A stretch of 64,000 nt of DNA from Rhizobium mongolense USDA 1844 (GTDB lineage Bacteria > Pseudomonadota > Alphaproteobacteria > Rhizobiales > Rhizobiaceae): NCBI RefSeq assembly GCF_000419765.1, contig NZ_ATTQ01000006.1:193976-257975 (forward strand), in the 5' to 3' direction. Positions 11,354 through 22,094 of the stretch are shown piece after piece; within the stretch, counting starts at the first letter, position 1, and every line of letters starts with the position of its first letter. The translations under genes were made by a program, and so were the position numbers. A model generated the notes under the pieces. The model was not told where the DNA came from. It worked only from the letters and a program-made list of their open reading frames with translations, and searched no databases.

Positions 11354-13360
11354 TCAATTTCTGTTCTGGGGCAGCGCCGCATTACTCGAAGTCGTGCGCC
11401 CTTTCGGTGGGGAGCGCCGGTTCTCCAAAAGGCGCAACAGCAAGTTCCGTTTTCTCTTGCGCTGGACAAGATCAATATCACTGACGAGCTTTGCGCCGCC
11501 CTCGCGCCGCTCCAATGTGATCTTGCGGCTATGGAAGGCTTCCAGCTCAGCTCGATGTGCTACGCTTATGATGGTGACCTTCGGCAATTCATAAATCAGC
11601 ATCTCCATCATCTTGTCCTGACTCTTCTCATCGAGTGCTGACGTTGCTTCATCCAACACGATGATATCGGGAGTGTGTAGCAGGAGACGCGCAAACGCGA
11701 GCCGCTGCTTTTCGCCACCCGACAACGTCTGGTCCCATGGCGCGTCGTCCTCGATCTTGTCGTTCAGATAATCGAGTCCCACCTTCTCGAGGGCCGCCTT
11801 GATCTCATCCAGCGTCCAGCTATCGGCGGCGCGGGGATAGGCGACGGCACGGCGAAGCGTCCCGGAAGGGATATAAGGCCGTTGTGGTAACATGAACAGT
11901 CGTCTTTCGGCGTGGAAATTGACGCTGCCGTCACCCCACGGCCAAAGACCTGCGATGGCCCGCACCAGCGTGCTCTTGCCTGAACCGGATTCTCCGGCTA
12001 CGAGCACCCGCTCGCCTGGTTCGATCGCGACCTGGGTTTCCTTGACCACGGCGGTGCCGTCGTCAAGCGACACGGAGAGATCGTTTAGGCTGAGCATCGT
12101 ATCGCCTTCAGTTTCACCGCGCTTGATGCGTCCCAAGGCGTTGCTCTGTTCCGCGCGCTCGAGCCCGTCGAGCGACATCATCAGCGAAGCGATGCGGCGT
12201 GCACAGGCGTTCCAATCGGCGAGACGGGGGTAGTTGTCGACCAACCATCCGAACGCGCTTTGAACGATGGCGAAGGCAGAGGCAGCCTGCATGACCTGTC
12301 CAAGGGTCATGCTGCCTTCGAGAAACTTTGGAGCGCAAAGCAAAACCGGCACGACTGGCGCAAACAAGCTCGACCCCTGCGACACAAGCGCTGTGCGCAT
12401 GTGTTGGCGCGCAAGGAGCGCCCATTGCCTGAGCACCTTGGCGAACGTCTTCTCGACGTCGTTACGCTCCTCCTCTTCACCGCCGAGCAATGCGATACTC
12501 TCGCCGTTTTCCCGTACATGCGTCAGCGTGTAGCGAAATTCGGCTTCCGCTTGATTTTTGACCTCGGAGACGTGGACGAAATGGCGGCCGATGACCGCCA
12601 TCGAGCTCGATGTGATCGCGGCGTAGAGGACCGCGGTAATGACGAGGAAGGCAGGAACAGTGACGGTCGAACCTGCGATTGTCAGACTGAGGGCTCCGCC
12701 AATCGTCCAAAGCACCACGATGAAGGTCGAGGCCGACAGAAATGCGGAAATGACACCCGCGATAAAATCGACGGGTGATTCTGTGGCAATCCGCAAATCT
12801 TCCGCGACGCGCGCTTCGGGGTTTTTGTGGTCGCCGCCAATGAGATTCAACTGATAGTAACGGCCGTTTGCGAGCCAGCGCGCGATGACTGCGGTAGTGA
12901 GCCAGCAACGCCAGCGACGCTGAATCGCCATACGAAGAGAGACTTGTACAACGACAAGGACGATGGTTCCGAGCACCAGTGGCAGGAATACGGCGCTCAG
13001 AAAATATACGGTGCGGGCATTGTGTTGCTCTATGGCGTCAAAAATTGCGCGATTCCAGACATTGATTCCATATTGGAAGCCGACATTGATGCCGATAAGG
13101 GTCAATAGCCCGATTGAGCACGGCCAAGCGAGCCTGTCGCCGCCGCGGCCCCAGTAACCGCGTGCGCTGATCCAGAAACGCGTTAACAAATACCTCTTGC
13201 GCGCCTGCTCGGCCTCCTCAAGCGTCAACTCTGTATCGGGTTCGATTCCATTTGGGGGCGGCGCGATCTCGACAGTCGATGCCTTCTCTTGGCGCGACTT
13301 CTCGGCACCGTGCGAGTTGGTGCCGTCGACCGATTTCGGATTGAATTTTGCGTCGGTCAT
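11354..13360 (-). CDS. ABC transporter, fused membrane and ATPase domains (YddA/SbmA-like half transporter)
   Basis: 668 residues. About 55 charged N-terminal residues precede a six-helix membrane domain of the ABC_membrane_2 type (helices near GLLTLIGINVGFQYG, VFLPLVLGTIVLVVVQV, FIVVLWTIGGALSLTIAG). The ATPase domain carries Walker A AGESGSGKSTLVRAIAGL, the Q-loop PQRPYIPSG, signature LSGGEKQR, Walker B DIIVLDEATSALD and the switch histidine in SVAHR. Relatives export or import peptides or vitamin B12-like compounds as homodimers. No accessory genes are adjacent. The start is taken as the ATG at 13360; a GTG two codons upstream is equally possible and no clear ribosome binding site decides. 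Confidence 0.85.
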   Translation of the reverse strand: MTDAKFNPKSVDGTNSHGAEKSRQEKASTVEIAPPPNGIEPDTELTLEEAEQARKRYLLTRFWISARGYWGRGGDRLAWPCSIGLLTLIGINVGFQYGINVWNRAIFDAIEQHNARTVYFLSAVFLPLVLGTIVLVVVQVSLRMAIQRRWRCWLTTAVIARWLANGRYYQLNLIGGDHKNPEARVAEDLRIATESPVDFIAGVISAFLSASTFIVVLWTIGGALSLTIAGSTVTVPAFLVITAVLYAAITSSSMAVIGRHFVHVSEVKNQAEAEFRYTLTHVRENGESIALLGGEEEERNDVEKTFAKVLRQWALLARQHMRTALVSQGSSLFAPVVPVLLCAPKFLEGSMTLGQVMQAASAFAIVQSAFGWLVDNYPRLADWNACARRIASLMMSLDGLERAEQSNALGRIKRGETEGDTMLSLNDLSVSLDDGTAVVKETQVAIEPGERVLVAGESGSGKSTLVRAIAGLWPWGDGSVNFHAERRLFMLPQRPYIPSGTLRRAVAYPRAADSWTLDEIKAALEKVGLDYLNDKIEDDAPWDQTLSGGEKQRLAFARLLLHTPDIIVLDEATSALDEKSQDKMMEMLIYELPKVTIISVAHRAELEAFHSRKITLERREGGAKLVSDIDLVQRKRKRNLLLRLLENRRSPPKGRTTSSNAALPQNRN

Positions 13361-13583
13361 AAGCACGACAACGGCTTAAAATTCAAAAGGTTTCATGATG
13401 CAGTGTCGAACATGGCATCGGAGGGCTTGTCGAGAAAATGATGCAGTCGCCGCTCGAACTCACAAGGTTCCGGGACACCAAGCCACATTGCGCGATTTCC
13501 AAGTCGGCATGCGTGTATGCTGAAATGACTGGAGTTCTCCCCGGCTTGAGCGTTAACTGTTGTTCTGACGGAGGAGGTAAACC

Positions 13584-13910
13584 ATGGCCATGTATCTCAC
13601 GCGCTTCAGCTACACGCCCGAGACATGGGCGCGCATGATCGAGTGCCCCGAAGATCGCCGGGAGGCGGCACGTACGTACATTGAATCCGTGGGCGGAAAG
13701 CTCCATGGGTTCTGGTACGCCTTTGGCGAACATGATGGTTGGAATCTGTGGGAGGCACCTGATAACGTATCGATGGCGGCTGTCGCGCTTGCTATCGGCG
13801 CAGGAGGCGCGCTCAGCTCTATTGAGACCACGGTCCTCCTCAGCGTCGAGGATACGATCGAAGCCTTGGAGAAGGCGAAGTCGATTCGGTATCGTCCACC
13901 AGCAGCGTAG
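13584..13910 (+). CDS. GYD-domain protein
   Basis: 108 residues with the GYD family pattern: MAMYLTRFSYTPETWARMI, the central FWYAFGEHDGWNLWEAP and a conserved C-terminal strand SIETTVLLSVEDTIEAL. These are small ferredoxin-like-fold proteins of unknown role. The start has a strong GGAGGAGGT about 8 bases upstream. It stands alone between the ABC transporter (divergent) and a recombinase remnant. Confidence 0.85.
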   Translation: MAMYLTRFSYTPETWARMIECPEDRREAARTYIESVGGKLHGFWYAFGEHDGWNLWEAPDNVSMAAVALAIGAGGALSSIETTVLLSVEDTIEALEKAKSIRYRPPAA

Positions 13911-13947
13911 GCGGCGGCTCAATGCTTCCCATCCCTGTTGATGACGA

Positions 13948-14323
13948 GTGCTTCGCGCGTATCTCGTCCCCGGCACAAGCTCTCTTCGAAGTGTGCCGGA
14001 GGCAAGCGGCGCAACCCGGGAGTTAACGCTCTTCAATCTCGCCATCAATAGCAAGCTCCGTGCATGCGACCTCGTCAGACTGAGAGTCGAACACCTATGG
14101 TCGGGAAGTTCGGCTTCCATTCGTTCGAAGGAACGGCGGCGGCTATCTGTTTCCGAGCCGCCCCAAGACATCGCAGCACCTTTCGACCAGACAGTACGCT
14201 CGGATTGTCCATCGATGGGTTGCCTGCATCGGCCTCGACACCAGCGGCTACGGCACGCACTCCATGAGGAGGACTAAGGCCGCGCAGATTTACAGGAAGA
14301 CGGGCAACCTTCGTGCGGTTCAA
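13948..14323 (+). pseudogene. Tyrosine recombinase (phage integrase family) remnant
   Basis: Two pieces of one integrase can be read in different frames. The first gives ELTLFNLAINSKLRACDLVR LRVEH, the segment around the first catalytic arginine. The second, after a deletion and frame change, gives GYLFPSRPKTSQHLSTRQYA, VHRWVACIGLDTSGYGTHSM, RRTKAAQIYRKTGNLRAVQ, which includes the HxxR motif. The final catalytic tyrosine region is missing: the sequence stops dead at 14323 where a truncated membrane gene begins on the other strand. The start is uncertain. It is a relic of an integrated element or integron-like recombinase. Confidence 0.8.
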
Positions 14324-14326
14324 AGC

Positions 14327-14833
14327 GGCGGTTCCGCGTCCAAGCCGCGACGACGCAGAGGACGATATAGGCGAGGTTGCGGATGAGATATTCCCGGCCG
14401 AGCGCATGGACATAGGTCTGGCCCTTGAGCCAGGTATCGCCGAGGTCCACGGCATAGGTCAGCGCCAGCATGCCGAAGAACCATATGCGCCGGAGATGAA
14501 ATAGTCCTCGTAGTCGCCATACTCCTCGATCGAGGTCGGGAAGAGCAGGACGCTAAGGAAATAGAACAGGCAGCAGAAGCTGATGAGGAAGAGGTAAACG
14601 CCGAAGGTGATGACGACCAGCGAGCCAAGGCGATACTCCCACCACCAGAAATGGATGATGAAGAGGAACATCGACGCGACCCAGCCGAGATGGACGTGGT
14701 AGACGCGGTGTTTCTTAGGCGACTGGACGATGCCGGCGAGACCCGTGAGCAGGCGGGTGAGGCTGAGGCCGATGATCATTGCCATTATGGCGCGGATATA
14801 AACGAAGACCTCCGGTGTCGCCGCCGCCTGCAT
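14327..14833 (-). pseudogene. Hypothetical integral membrane protein, frameshifted and truncated
   Basis: The first 117 residues (MQAAATPEVFVYIRAIMAMI, then helices at WVASMFLFIIHFWWWEY and VVITFGVYLFLISFCCLF) read through to EDYFIS near 14495, where a one-base deletion shifts the frame. Restoring it gives RRRIWFFGMLALTYAVDLGD and NLAYIVLCVVAAWTRNRRF before the sequence meets the integrase remnant. So both a frameshift and a 3' truncation are visible. The gene follows the thioesterase gene after only 4 bases and was probably co-transcribed with it. No known function. Confidence 0.7.
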
Positions 14834-14837
14834 GACG

Positions 14838-15224
14838 TCACTCCTCGGGGACTGCCTTCGGCGCGCCGTTTTCGTCGAGCGCCACCATGATGAAGGTGCC
14901 GGCCGTGACCTTTTCCATCTTGTTGTAGCGCGAACGGTGCGCCCAGGCCTCGACGCAGAGGGTGATCGAGGTGCGGCCGACGCGGTCGATGTCGGTAAAG
15001 ACCGAAAGTGTGTCGCCGATTTTCACCGGCAACTGGAAGGCCATTTCCTTGACCGCGGCGGTGACCACGCGGCCTCTGGCGCGTTCGGCGGCGCGGATGC
15101 CGCTTGCCAGATCCATCTGTGCCATGACCCATCCGCCGAAGATATCACCTGCGGGGTTGGCGTCGCCAGGCATGGCAAGCGTGCGGAGCGTCAATTCGCC
15201 TTTCGGCTTCGGGGTCTCGGTCAT
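14838..15224 (-). CDS. Acyl-CoA thioesterase, YciA-like hotdog fold
   Basis: 128 residues: GELTLRTLAMPGDANPAGDI FGGW, QMDLASGIRAAERARGRVVT and FQLPVKIGDTLSVFTDI. The NPAGDIFGGWVMAQMD segment holds the catalytic aspartate of YciA/BFIT-type thioesterases, which hydrolyse acyl-CoA to free acid in the cytoplasm. GGAGG lies immediately upstream of the ATG. The C-terminus APKAVPEE is short compared with relatives but complete. It is the first gene of a two-gene unit whose second member is broken. Confidence 0.88.
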   Translation of the reverse strand: MTETPKPKGELTLRTLAMPGDANPAGDIFGGWVMAQMDLASGIRAAERARGRVVTAAVKEMAFQLPVKIGDTLSVFTDIDRVGRTSITLCVEAWAHRSRYNKMEKVTAGTFIMVALDENGAPKAVPEE

Positions 15225-15518
15225 GGTCCTCCTTCGCGATATTTGCGGTTTCGATTACGCCCGCACGGTAATGCAAAGCGCAAGCGAAATGAACATGCAA
15301 ACGGCCGGCGTTTGCGCGCTAGGGGCCGCCGGTACTGAATAAATCTCTCTAATATAAAATCCTAAGATAATTCAGTTTGTTGCAACGGGAGCCCGATCGC
15401 CGGCATCCGCCCCTTCCGTTACGTTATGTCGCCTCACTCTAATATTAGTTCACCGTCCAGTAATGGATCCCCCTCATCATTCAAGGATCGATTCTGCATG
15501 GGAATGCCGGGGGAATTC

Positions 15519-17333
15519 ATGCGTAACATCAAGATATCAACGCGTCTCTATTGTCTCGTCGGCCTGACGCTGGCGATCTTTGTGGCGACGATGGTTTTCT
15601 TTCTGAACTATTCTTATTCCGAACTGGAAATGGAAAGAAAATCCGGTCTTGCGCAGATGGACGCGACGGCGGTCAACATCCTGCAGAAATACTACAAGAT
15701 GGAACAGGCCGGCACGCTGACACGCGATGAGGCGCAAACGGCGGCGAAAGACGTGATCGCTGCCATGCGCTACGGCGGCAGCGGCTACTTCTGGATCAAC
15801 GACATGCACCCGGTGATGGTTATGCACCCGATCAAGCCGGAGCTGAACGGCACCGACCTTTCGCAGAACAAGGACCCGGCCGGCAAATTCCTTTTCATGG
15901 AATTCGTCAATGTCGTGAAGGCTCATGGCGAGGGTTTTGTTGACTACTATTGGCCGAAGCCGGGTGCTGAACAGCCAGTCCTGAAATACTCGCACGTCGC
16001 TGGCTTCGAGCCCTGGGGCTGGATCGTCGGCACCGGCGTCTATTCCGACGACCTTGCAGCGCTCTACTGGCAGAATGCGATCTGGACGGCGATCCTTTGC
16101 GCGATCGGGGCGGCGATCATCGTTTCCGTTGCCTATGCGATCGTCAAGAGCGTTACCGCACCTGTCGCACGGATCGGCGCGGCGATGCATGAGATCGCAG
16201 GCGAAAACGGGGCGGTCGAAGTCTCCGACAGCGATCGGCGTGACGAGATCGGCCACATGGCAAAGGCCCTGCTGGTATTGCGCGACTCGATGCTCGACCG
16301 CAGCAAGATGCGCGCCCGTGAAGACGAGCGCCAGCGCGAGATCGACGGCGAACGCCGCGGCAATGAAGAGAGCCTGCGTGCCGCAGCCGAGCGCCAGAAC
16401 CACGCGATGCAGACGCTGGGCACCGGCCTCGAGAAGCTTGCGGCCGGCGATCTCACGGTCACGATCGGCGATCTCGGCGAGGACTATTCAAAGCTGCGCT
16501 CCGACTTCAATGCCGCCGTCGGCGCGCTCAACGACGTCATCCAGGCGATCGCCGAATCGAGCAATGTCGTGAACGACAACGCATCGGGTATCAGCGAGGC
16601 TACCAACAATCTGTCGAAGCGCACCGAGCAGCAGGCTGCTGCGCTCGAAGAGACCGCAGCCGCACTCGATGAGATAACCGCAACGGTGCGGACCGCGTCC
16701 GAACGGGCGACCGAAGCCCGCGAGATGGTCGCCGAGACCAAGGCGAGTGCTGGAAAATCCGGCGAGATCGTGCGGAATGCCGTAAGCGCAATGAGCCGGA
16801 TTGAGGACTCCTCCAACCGGATCGGCCAGATCATCGGCGTGATTGACGAGATCGCCTTCCAGACCAACCTTCTGGCGCTGAATGCCGGTGTCGAGGCCGC
16901 ACGCGCGGGCGAGGCCGGCCGGGGCTTTGCGGTCGTGGCGCAAGAGGTTCGCGAACTCGCGCAACGTTCGGCAAATGCCGCCAAGGAGATCAAGACGCTG
17001 ATCAGCAACTCGGCGGTTGAAGTCGAATCCGGCGTGGCGCTGGTGCGCTCGACGGGCGATGCTCTGGTCGAGATCGAGACGCTGGTGAACAAGGTCAACG
17101 ACCACGTGAATACAATTGCCACCGCGGCGCGCGAGCAGGCAACGGGCCTCCACGAGATCAACACCTCGGTAAACCACATGGATCAGATGACCCAGCAGAA
17201 CGCTGCCATGGTGGAGGAGACGACGGCGGCGAGCCAGACGCTTGCCGAAGAGAGCAGCCAGCTTCGGACGCTTCTCGCCAAGTTCCGCCTCGGTTCGCGC
17301 ACGTCCCAGCATTACGCACGGCACGCAGCTTGA
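15519..17333 (+). CDS. Methyl-accepting chemotaxis protein with a single Cache domain
   Basis: 604 residues. A first membrane helix (10-33, [20 protein letters not shown]) is followed by a periplasmic sCache_2 domain with the typical [20 protein letters not shown] at 85-104 and [13 protein letters not shown] at 168-180, a second helix (186-208), a HAMP domain (209-262) and a cytoplasmic signalling domain. The conserved hairpin tip is [20 protein letters not shown] near 444-463. It would sense a small molecule outside the inner membrane and control CheA. No C-terminal CheR-docking pentapeptide is present (ends [11 protein letters not shown]). The ATG at 15519 is preferred to upstream ATGs because of GGGGGAA just before it. 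Confidence 0.92.
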   Translation: MRNIKISTRLYCLVGLTLAIFVATMVFFLNYSYSELEMERKSGLAQMDATAVNILQKYYKMEQAGTLTRDEAQTAAKDVIAAMRYGGSGYFWINDMHPVMVMHPIKPELNGTDLSQNKDPAGKFLFMEFVNVVKAHGEGFVDYYWPKPGAEQPVLKYSHVAGFEPWGWIVGTGVYSDDLAALYWQNAIWTAILCAIGAAIIVSVAYAIVKSVTAPVARIGAAMHEIAGENGAVEVSDSDRRDEIGHMAKALLVLRDSMLDRSKMRAREDERQREIDGERRGNEESLRAAAERQNHAMQTLGTGLEKLAAGDLTVTIGDLGEDYSKLRSDFNAAVGALNDVIQAIAESSNVVNDNASGISEATNNLSKRTEQQAAALEETAAALDEITATVRTASERATEAREMVAETKASAGKSGEIVRNAVSAMSRIEDSSNRIGQIIGVIDEIAFQTNLLALNAGVEAARAGEAGRGFAVVAQEVRELAQRSANAAKEIKTLISNSAVEVESGVALVRSTGDALVEIETLVNKVNDHVNTIATAAREQATGLHEINTSVNHMDQMTQQNAAMVEETTAASQTLAEESSQLRTLLAKFRLGSRTSQHYARHAA

Positions 17334-17341
17334 TCAGCGGT

Positions 17342-17363
17342 GGAGCCGGGCTCGCCCGGCTCC
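17342..17363 (+). terminator. Hairpin after the chemoreceptor gene
   Basis: GGAGCCGGG, loop CTCG, CCCGGCTCC: a perfect 9-bp GC-rich stem starting 9 bases after the stop. There is no U-tract, so termination efficiency is uncertain. Confidence 0.55.
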
Positions 17364-17444
17364 GCTCCAAGGGGTAAGCTTTCATTCATCGTTTCTAGCT
17401 AAATTCGAGTCAAATTCTTCAATGCAAGCAGGGCTGCGGGGGCG

Positions 17445-18734
17445 ATGGAGAGTATTGTGTCTACCTCCCTTTTCCGACGCGTCGCGCTGCCGGTCCTGAT
17501 ATCCACCAGCCTTGCGACCTGTTCCATCAGCGATGGTATGATACCGCCGGCAAGCGTCGACCGGGGCACGAAGGTGAGTTCGATCTCGCCTATGCCGGGG
17601 CAAGGCGCGATGCGCATGGCGCCCGCCGACGCGCAGCCGTCTTATCCTGTTTCCAACGCACCGGTTTCAAACACGGAAGGCTCGATCGATTATCTCGACA
17701 CGCCGAACCTTGCAGGCGCTGGGCATTCTGCGCGCGCGGGCAGCCAGCCGATGCCGAAGAAGCTGCCGATGATCGACAGCGATGAGGGGCTGGCGCAAGG
17801 GCAGGGGCAGCCGCAGAACTGGGGTGGCACCCAGCAGCTTGCAGTGCCTTCCGGGGGCGTCAACATGGATGCGGAGCTTGGCGCGGAACCCGTCGTCGGG
17901 CTGGCGCAGGAACAGCAGATGCAGATCGCCGAAGGAAATTCGGCTGAACCTGTGGTCGACGGGATCGGCACCGACAATCCGACGCAATTGAACCGGACGG
18001 CAATGCCGCGGCCCGCCGCGCAGGCCGAGATGAGCCGTGCCCCCGTGTGGAACGATGGCAGTTCGGTGATCGAGCCGTCGCGCGTTCCGGAAGAGGACGA
18101 GAGCCAGGAAGTGGCGATGCTCAGGCCGAACGACCCGATGATGAGCCGGCCGATCGCCCCGGACCCGAACGTGATGCCGGCCTCCGAGCTTGCCTGCCGC
18201 CGTGAGCTGAAGCGCATGGGCGTGATCTTCACCGATAAGCCGGCGATCAACGACGGCCCGTCCTGCCAGGTGCCTTATCCGGTCTCGCTGCAGGGGCTCT
18301 CCGGCAATATCGGCGTGAGGCCTGCGGTGACGCTGAACTGCCAGGTGACACTTGCCTTCGCCAAATGGGTGAAGAACGAACTCGCGCCATCGGCCCGCTT
18401 TCGCTACTGGTCTGGTGTCAAGACGATCCAGCCGCTCGGCGGCTATTCCTGCCGACGCATGAACAACAGCCGCCAGAGATACAATCCGATGTCCGAACAC
18501 GCACGCGGCAACGCGATCGACGTCGGCAAGTTCGTGCTGAAGAACGGCCACCAGATCGACGTGCGCAGGAAGGGCCTCTTCTCCTTCCGCGAGGGCAGGC
18601 TACTCAAGGCCGTGCGCTCCGACAGCTGCCGGTATTTCAACACCGTGCTCGGCCCCGGCAGCAACCCGGAGCACTGGAACCATTTTCACTTCGACCTCAG
18701 ATCCCGCAAAGGCGGCAGGGTTTATTGCAGTTAA
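17445..18734 (+). CDS. Extensin-like family protein (probable M15-like peptidoglycan peptidase)
   Basis: 429 residues. The N-terminal hydrophobic stretch RRVALPVLISTSLATCSIS looks like a signal peptide with an imperfect lipobox (LATC). A proline-, methionine- and glutamine-rich linker of about 190 residues follows. The C-terminal extensin-like domain begins near ACRRELKRMGVIFTDKP and has the conserved MSEHARGNAIDVGKF and NPEHWNHFHFDLR motifs, whose His/Asp/His set matches the zinc ligands of the VanY/M15 peptidase fold. It probably acts on the cell wall in the periplasm. Conserved cysteines (CRR, PSCQVPY, LNCQV, YSCRRM, DSCRY) suggest disulfides. Confidence 0.82.
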   Translation: MESIVSTSLFRRVALPVLISTSLATCSISDGMIPPASVDRGTKVSSISPMPGQGAMRMAPADAQPSYPVSNAPVSNTEGSIDYLDTPNLAGAGHSARAGSQPMPKKLPMIDSDEGLAQGQGQPQNWGGTQQLAVPSGGVNMDAELGAEPVVGLAQEQQMQIAEGNSAEPVVDGIGTDNPTQLNRTAMPRPAAQAEMSRAPVWNDGSSVIEPSRVPEEDESQEVAMLRPNDPMMSRPIAPDPNVMPASELACRRELKRMGVIFTDKPAINDGPSCQVPYPVSLQGLSGNIGVRPAVTLNCQVTLAFAKWVKNELAPSARFRYWSGVKTIQPLGGYSCRRMNNSRQRYNPMSEHARGNAIDVGKFVLKNGHQIDVRRKGLFSFREGRLLKAVRSDSCRYFNTVLGPGSNPEHWNHFHFDLRSRKGGRVYCS

Positions 18735-18886
18735 GCCTGGTGAGGGACCGGTCGGGCGCGGGCAGCTTGGCGCCAAGAGCCAAGCGGACCGCTCGCATTG
18801 GCAATGCCAACTCAAGCGTAACCTCAGATCGGAATCGCGAAGATCGTCGACGCGATCCGATCCCGACAGCTGCTCGATCCTGAGTG

Positions 18887-19330
18887 CTACTCATTGATCT
18901 CCGGCTCGACGAGGCGTGCCAGGTTTCGCAGCGACTCCTGCCATCCGAGGTAACAAGCCTCAGGTGGAATAACGTCGGGCACACCTGCCTGCGTTATCTC
19001 CAGCTCTGTCCCGACCGAAACTTTCTTCAAGGTCACAGTGACTTCCATTTCGCCAGGCAGGTTGGGGTCGTCGAATTTGTCCGTGTAGCGCAGGCGTTCG
19101 CCTGGGGCGAGCTCGACATATTCGCCACCAAACGCGTGGCTTCTGCCCGTTGTAAAGTTCCGGAAGGACATTTTGAACTTTCCCCCGACTGTCGGTTCAA
19201 AGTCATGCACAGTGCAGGTAAAGCCGTTAGGGGGAAGCCACTTGGCGAGCGCATCCGCTTCGAGAAACGCGCGATAGACCTTCTCCGGACTGGTTGCCAG
19301 GACGCGATGCAAGCGTATGGTGTTCGGCAT
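18887..19330 (-). CDS. SRPBCC (AHSA1-like) family protein
   Basis: 147 residues with the START/Bet v 1-like pattern: IRLHRVLATSPEKVYRAFLE, LAKWLPPNGFTCTVHDFEP and the C-terminal ACYLGWQESLRNLARLVEPE. Members of this group bind hydrophobic ligands or act as Hsp90 co-factors; a function cannot be assigned. It stands alone, convergent with the extensin-like gene. Confidence 0.85.
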   Translation of the reverse strand: MPNTIRLHRVLATSPEKVYRAFLEADALAKWLPPNGFTCTVHDFEPTVGGKFKMSFRNFTTGRSHAFGGEYVELAPGERLRYTDKFDDPNLPGEMEVTVTLKKVSVGTELEITQAGVPDVIPPEACYLGWQESLRNLARLVEPEINE

Positions 19331-19553
19331 GGTCGTGATCCTTTTGAATTGATGGAATTGACGATCCTAAGGACGAACGAGGTTTTGCCAACCCGACACC
19401 GGATCGATCTGTTATTGAGGTAAAAAATTACTCAGACCTCACGCTATACGGAATCAGATGGGCGAGGTTAGGTTTGGTCCAGCAGGAAAAGCCCTAGAGC
19501 CGCGCCGGGTTTGCAGTTTAGCTGCGGCTGCTTTTTTCAAAAGGAAGGATGAC

Positions 19554-19904
19554 ATGACCGTCAAACGCATTGTCGCGAACATCGCGGTTTCCGATATAGA
19601 AGCCGCCAAGGCGTTCTATCAGGGCATCCTCGGCATGGATGTCATCATGGATCATGGATGGATCGTAACTTATGCGGCGGATGCGAGCGCGAGGCCGCAG
19701 GTCAGCTTTGCGACCGAAGGCGGCTCCGGGACGCCGGTGCCTGACCTCTCTATCGAAGTCGACAATCTCGATGAGGTCTATCAGCGGGTCATCCGCGAAG
19801 GTATCGCGGTGGAATATGGTCCGGCGAGCGAGCCTTGGGGGGTGCGGCGTTTTTACGTGCGCGATCCTTTCGGCCGCCTGGTGAATATCCTGAGGCACGT
19901 GTAA
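19554..19904 (+). CDS. VOC (glyoxalase/bleomycin-resistance) family protein
   Basis: 116 residues covering one vicinal-oxygen-chelate module pair: VKRIVANIAVSDIEAAKAFY, GILGMDVIMDHGWIVTYAAD and the C-terminal RFYVRDPFGRLVNILRHV. The last motif is the usual strand with a metal-binding residue position. Such proteins are glyoxalases, dioxygenases or antibiotic-binding proteins; the specific role is unknown. The ATG at 19554 is supported by AAGGAAGGA upstream. Confidence 0.85.
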   Translation: MTVKRIVANIAVSDIEAAKAFYQGILGMDVIMDHGWIVTYAADASARPQVSFATEGGSGTPVPDLSIEVDNLDEVYQRVIREGIAVEYGPASEPWGVRRFYVRDPFGRLVNILRHV

Positions 19905-20241
19905 TTTCACTGCATTGCAGGAATCGGATGCTTTTCCAGCGGAAGAAAAGAAAGCCGGCTCAGGAGCCGGCTCAAGCTGGGCCGGCCGGGCAGGGGAACG
20001 CGAGGCCGGATTCTTAGGAGTTCGTGACTGGCAATGACTGCTTACTATACGCGAGGCAGCGAAAACCGGACGTAACGAGCGCCCTGGAAACGGTTCCGCA
20101 AAGGGATGGGCGGCGGCGCGGAAGCCGTTGCTTGCCTCGACACTTCTTATCTGCGAAGAAGATCACCGCTTGATGACAAATAAAACCTGCGGCTGATTTT
20201 CTTTTCCGTAATCCGGCCTGCTTCGAAGGGGGGGAGATAGC
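19905..20241. other. Intergenic region with a hairpin near 19951-19971
   Basis: After the VOC gene, AGCCGGCT CAGG AGCCGGCT (19952-19971) can form an 8-bp stem and may terminate that transcript. The remaining 270 bases contain no frame with protein character and must hold the promoter of the TauE/SafE gene, whose GTG start is preceded by GGGGGGGAGAT. Confidence 0.45.
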
Positions 20242-21063
20242 GTGCCGGCTGTTTCTGAGCTTGCCCTCTTTGCACTGATGCTGGCGGCTGCGGGCGCGGT
20301 TGCGGGCCTGCTTGCCGGTCTCTTCGGCATCGGCGGCGGCGCGATCCTCGTTCCGGTCTTTTATCAGGTGTTCGGATGGCTCGATGTGCCGGAGGCGGTG
20401 CGCATGCACCTCTCGGTCGGCACCTCGCTTGCGATTATCGTCCCGACGTCGCTCAGGTCCTATATGGCGCATCGCAGTCACGGGGCGGTCGACCAGAAGC
20501 TCCTGAGCGGCTGGATCATCGCCGTGCCGCTCGGCGCAATCATCGCGGCGGTGATTGCCTCTGAAGCGTCGAGCGTGACCTTGCGGTTCATCTTTGCAGC
20601 CATCGCACTGCTCGTCGCCTTCCGCATGATGTTCAACCGCGCGAGCTGGCGGCTCGGCAGCGATCTGCCGGGTAATCCATTCAAGTTCCTGGTCGGGACG
20701 GGCATCGGAATTCTTTCCGGCCTGATGGGGATTGGCGGCGGCGTGCTCAACAATACCTTCATGACGCTCTATTCGCGGCCGATGCACCAGGCGGTGGCGA
20801 CGTCCGCGGGCGTTGGCGTGCTGATCTCGCTGCCCGGATTGTTCGGCTATGTCTGGGCCGGTTGGGGTGTATCGGGCCCGCCGCCGTTTTCGACCGGCTT
20901 CATCAACTGGATCGCCGTGGCGTTCATCATTCCGCTGACGATGTATATTGCGCCGATCGGCGCGCGGCTTGCCCACCGGATGAGCAAGCGTCAATTGGAG
21001 ATCGGCTTCGGCATCTTCCTGATCGTAACTGCTGCGCGGTTCCTCATCAGCATCTACGGATAA
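20242..21063 (+). CDS. TauE/SafE family sulfite/sulfonate exporter-like membrane protein
   Basis: 273 residues, about eight transmembrane helices in two related halves. The duplicated signature GLLAGLFGIGGGAILVPVF near residue 23 and GILSGLMGIGGGVLNNTF near 156 define the family, which moves sulfite, sulfoacetate or other small anions across the inner membrane. It begins with GTG, with a G-rich ribosome binding site. No sulfur-metabolism gene is adjacent, although the ssu cluster lies about 14 kb away, so the substrate is open. Confidence 0.9.
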   Translation: MPAVSELALFALMLAAAGAVAGLLAGLFGIGGGAILVPVFYQVFGWLDVPEAVRMHLSVGTSLAIIVPTSLRSYMAHRSHGAVDQKLLSGWIIAVPLGAIIAAVIASEASSVTLRFIFAAIALLVAFRMMFNRASWRLGSDLPGNPFKFLVGTGIGILSGLMGIGGGVLNNTFMTLYSRPMHQAVATSAGVGVLISLPGLFGYVWAGWGVSGPPPFSTGFINWIAVAFIIPLTMYIAPIGARLAHRMSKRQLEIGFGIFLIVTAARFLISIYG

Positions 21064-21167
21064 AGAGGCTTTCGCTGAATAGTCTGTTCAGCGCCGGCAG
21101 GATGTCAAAGTGTAACAAAGGGGCTATATAGCGGACGAAAAACGAGGAAATACTCAAGAAATCCGCA

Positions 21168-22090
<923 letters not shown>

Positions 22091-22094
<4 letters not shown>

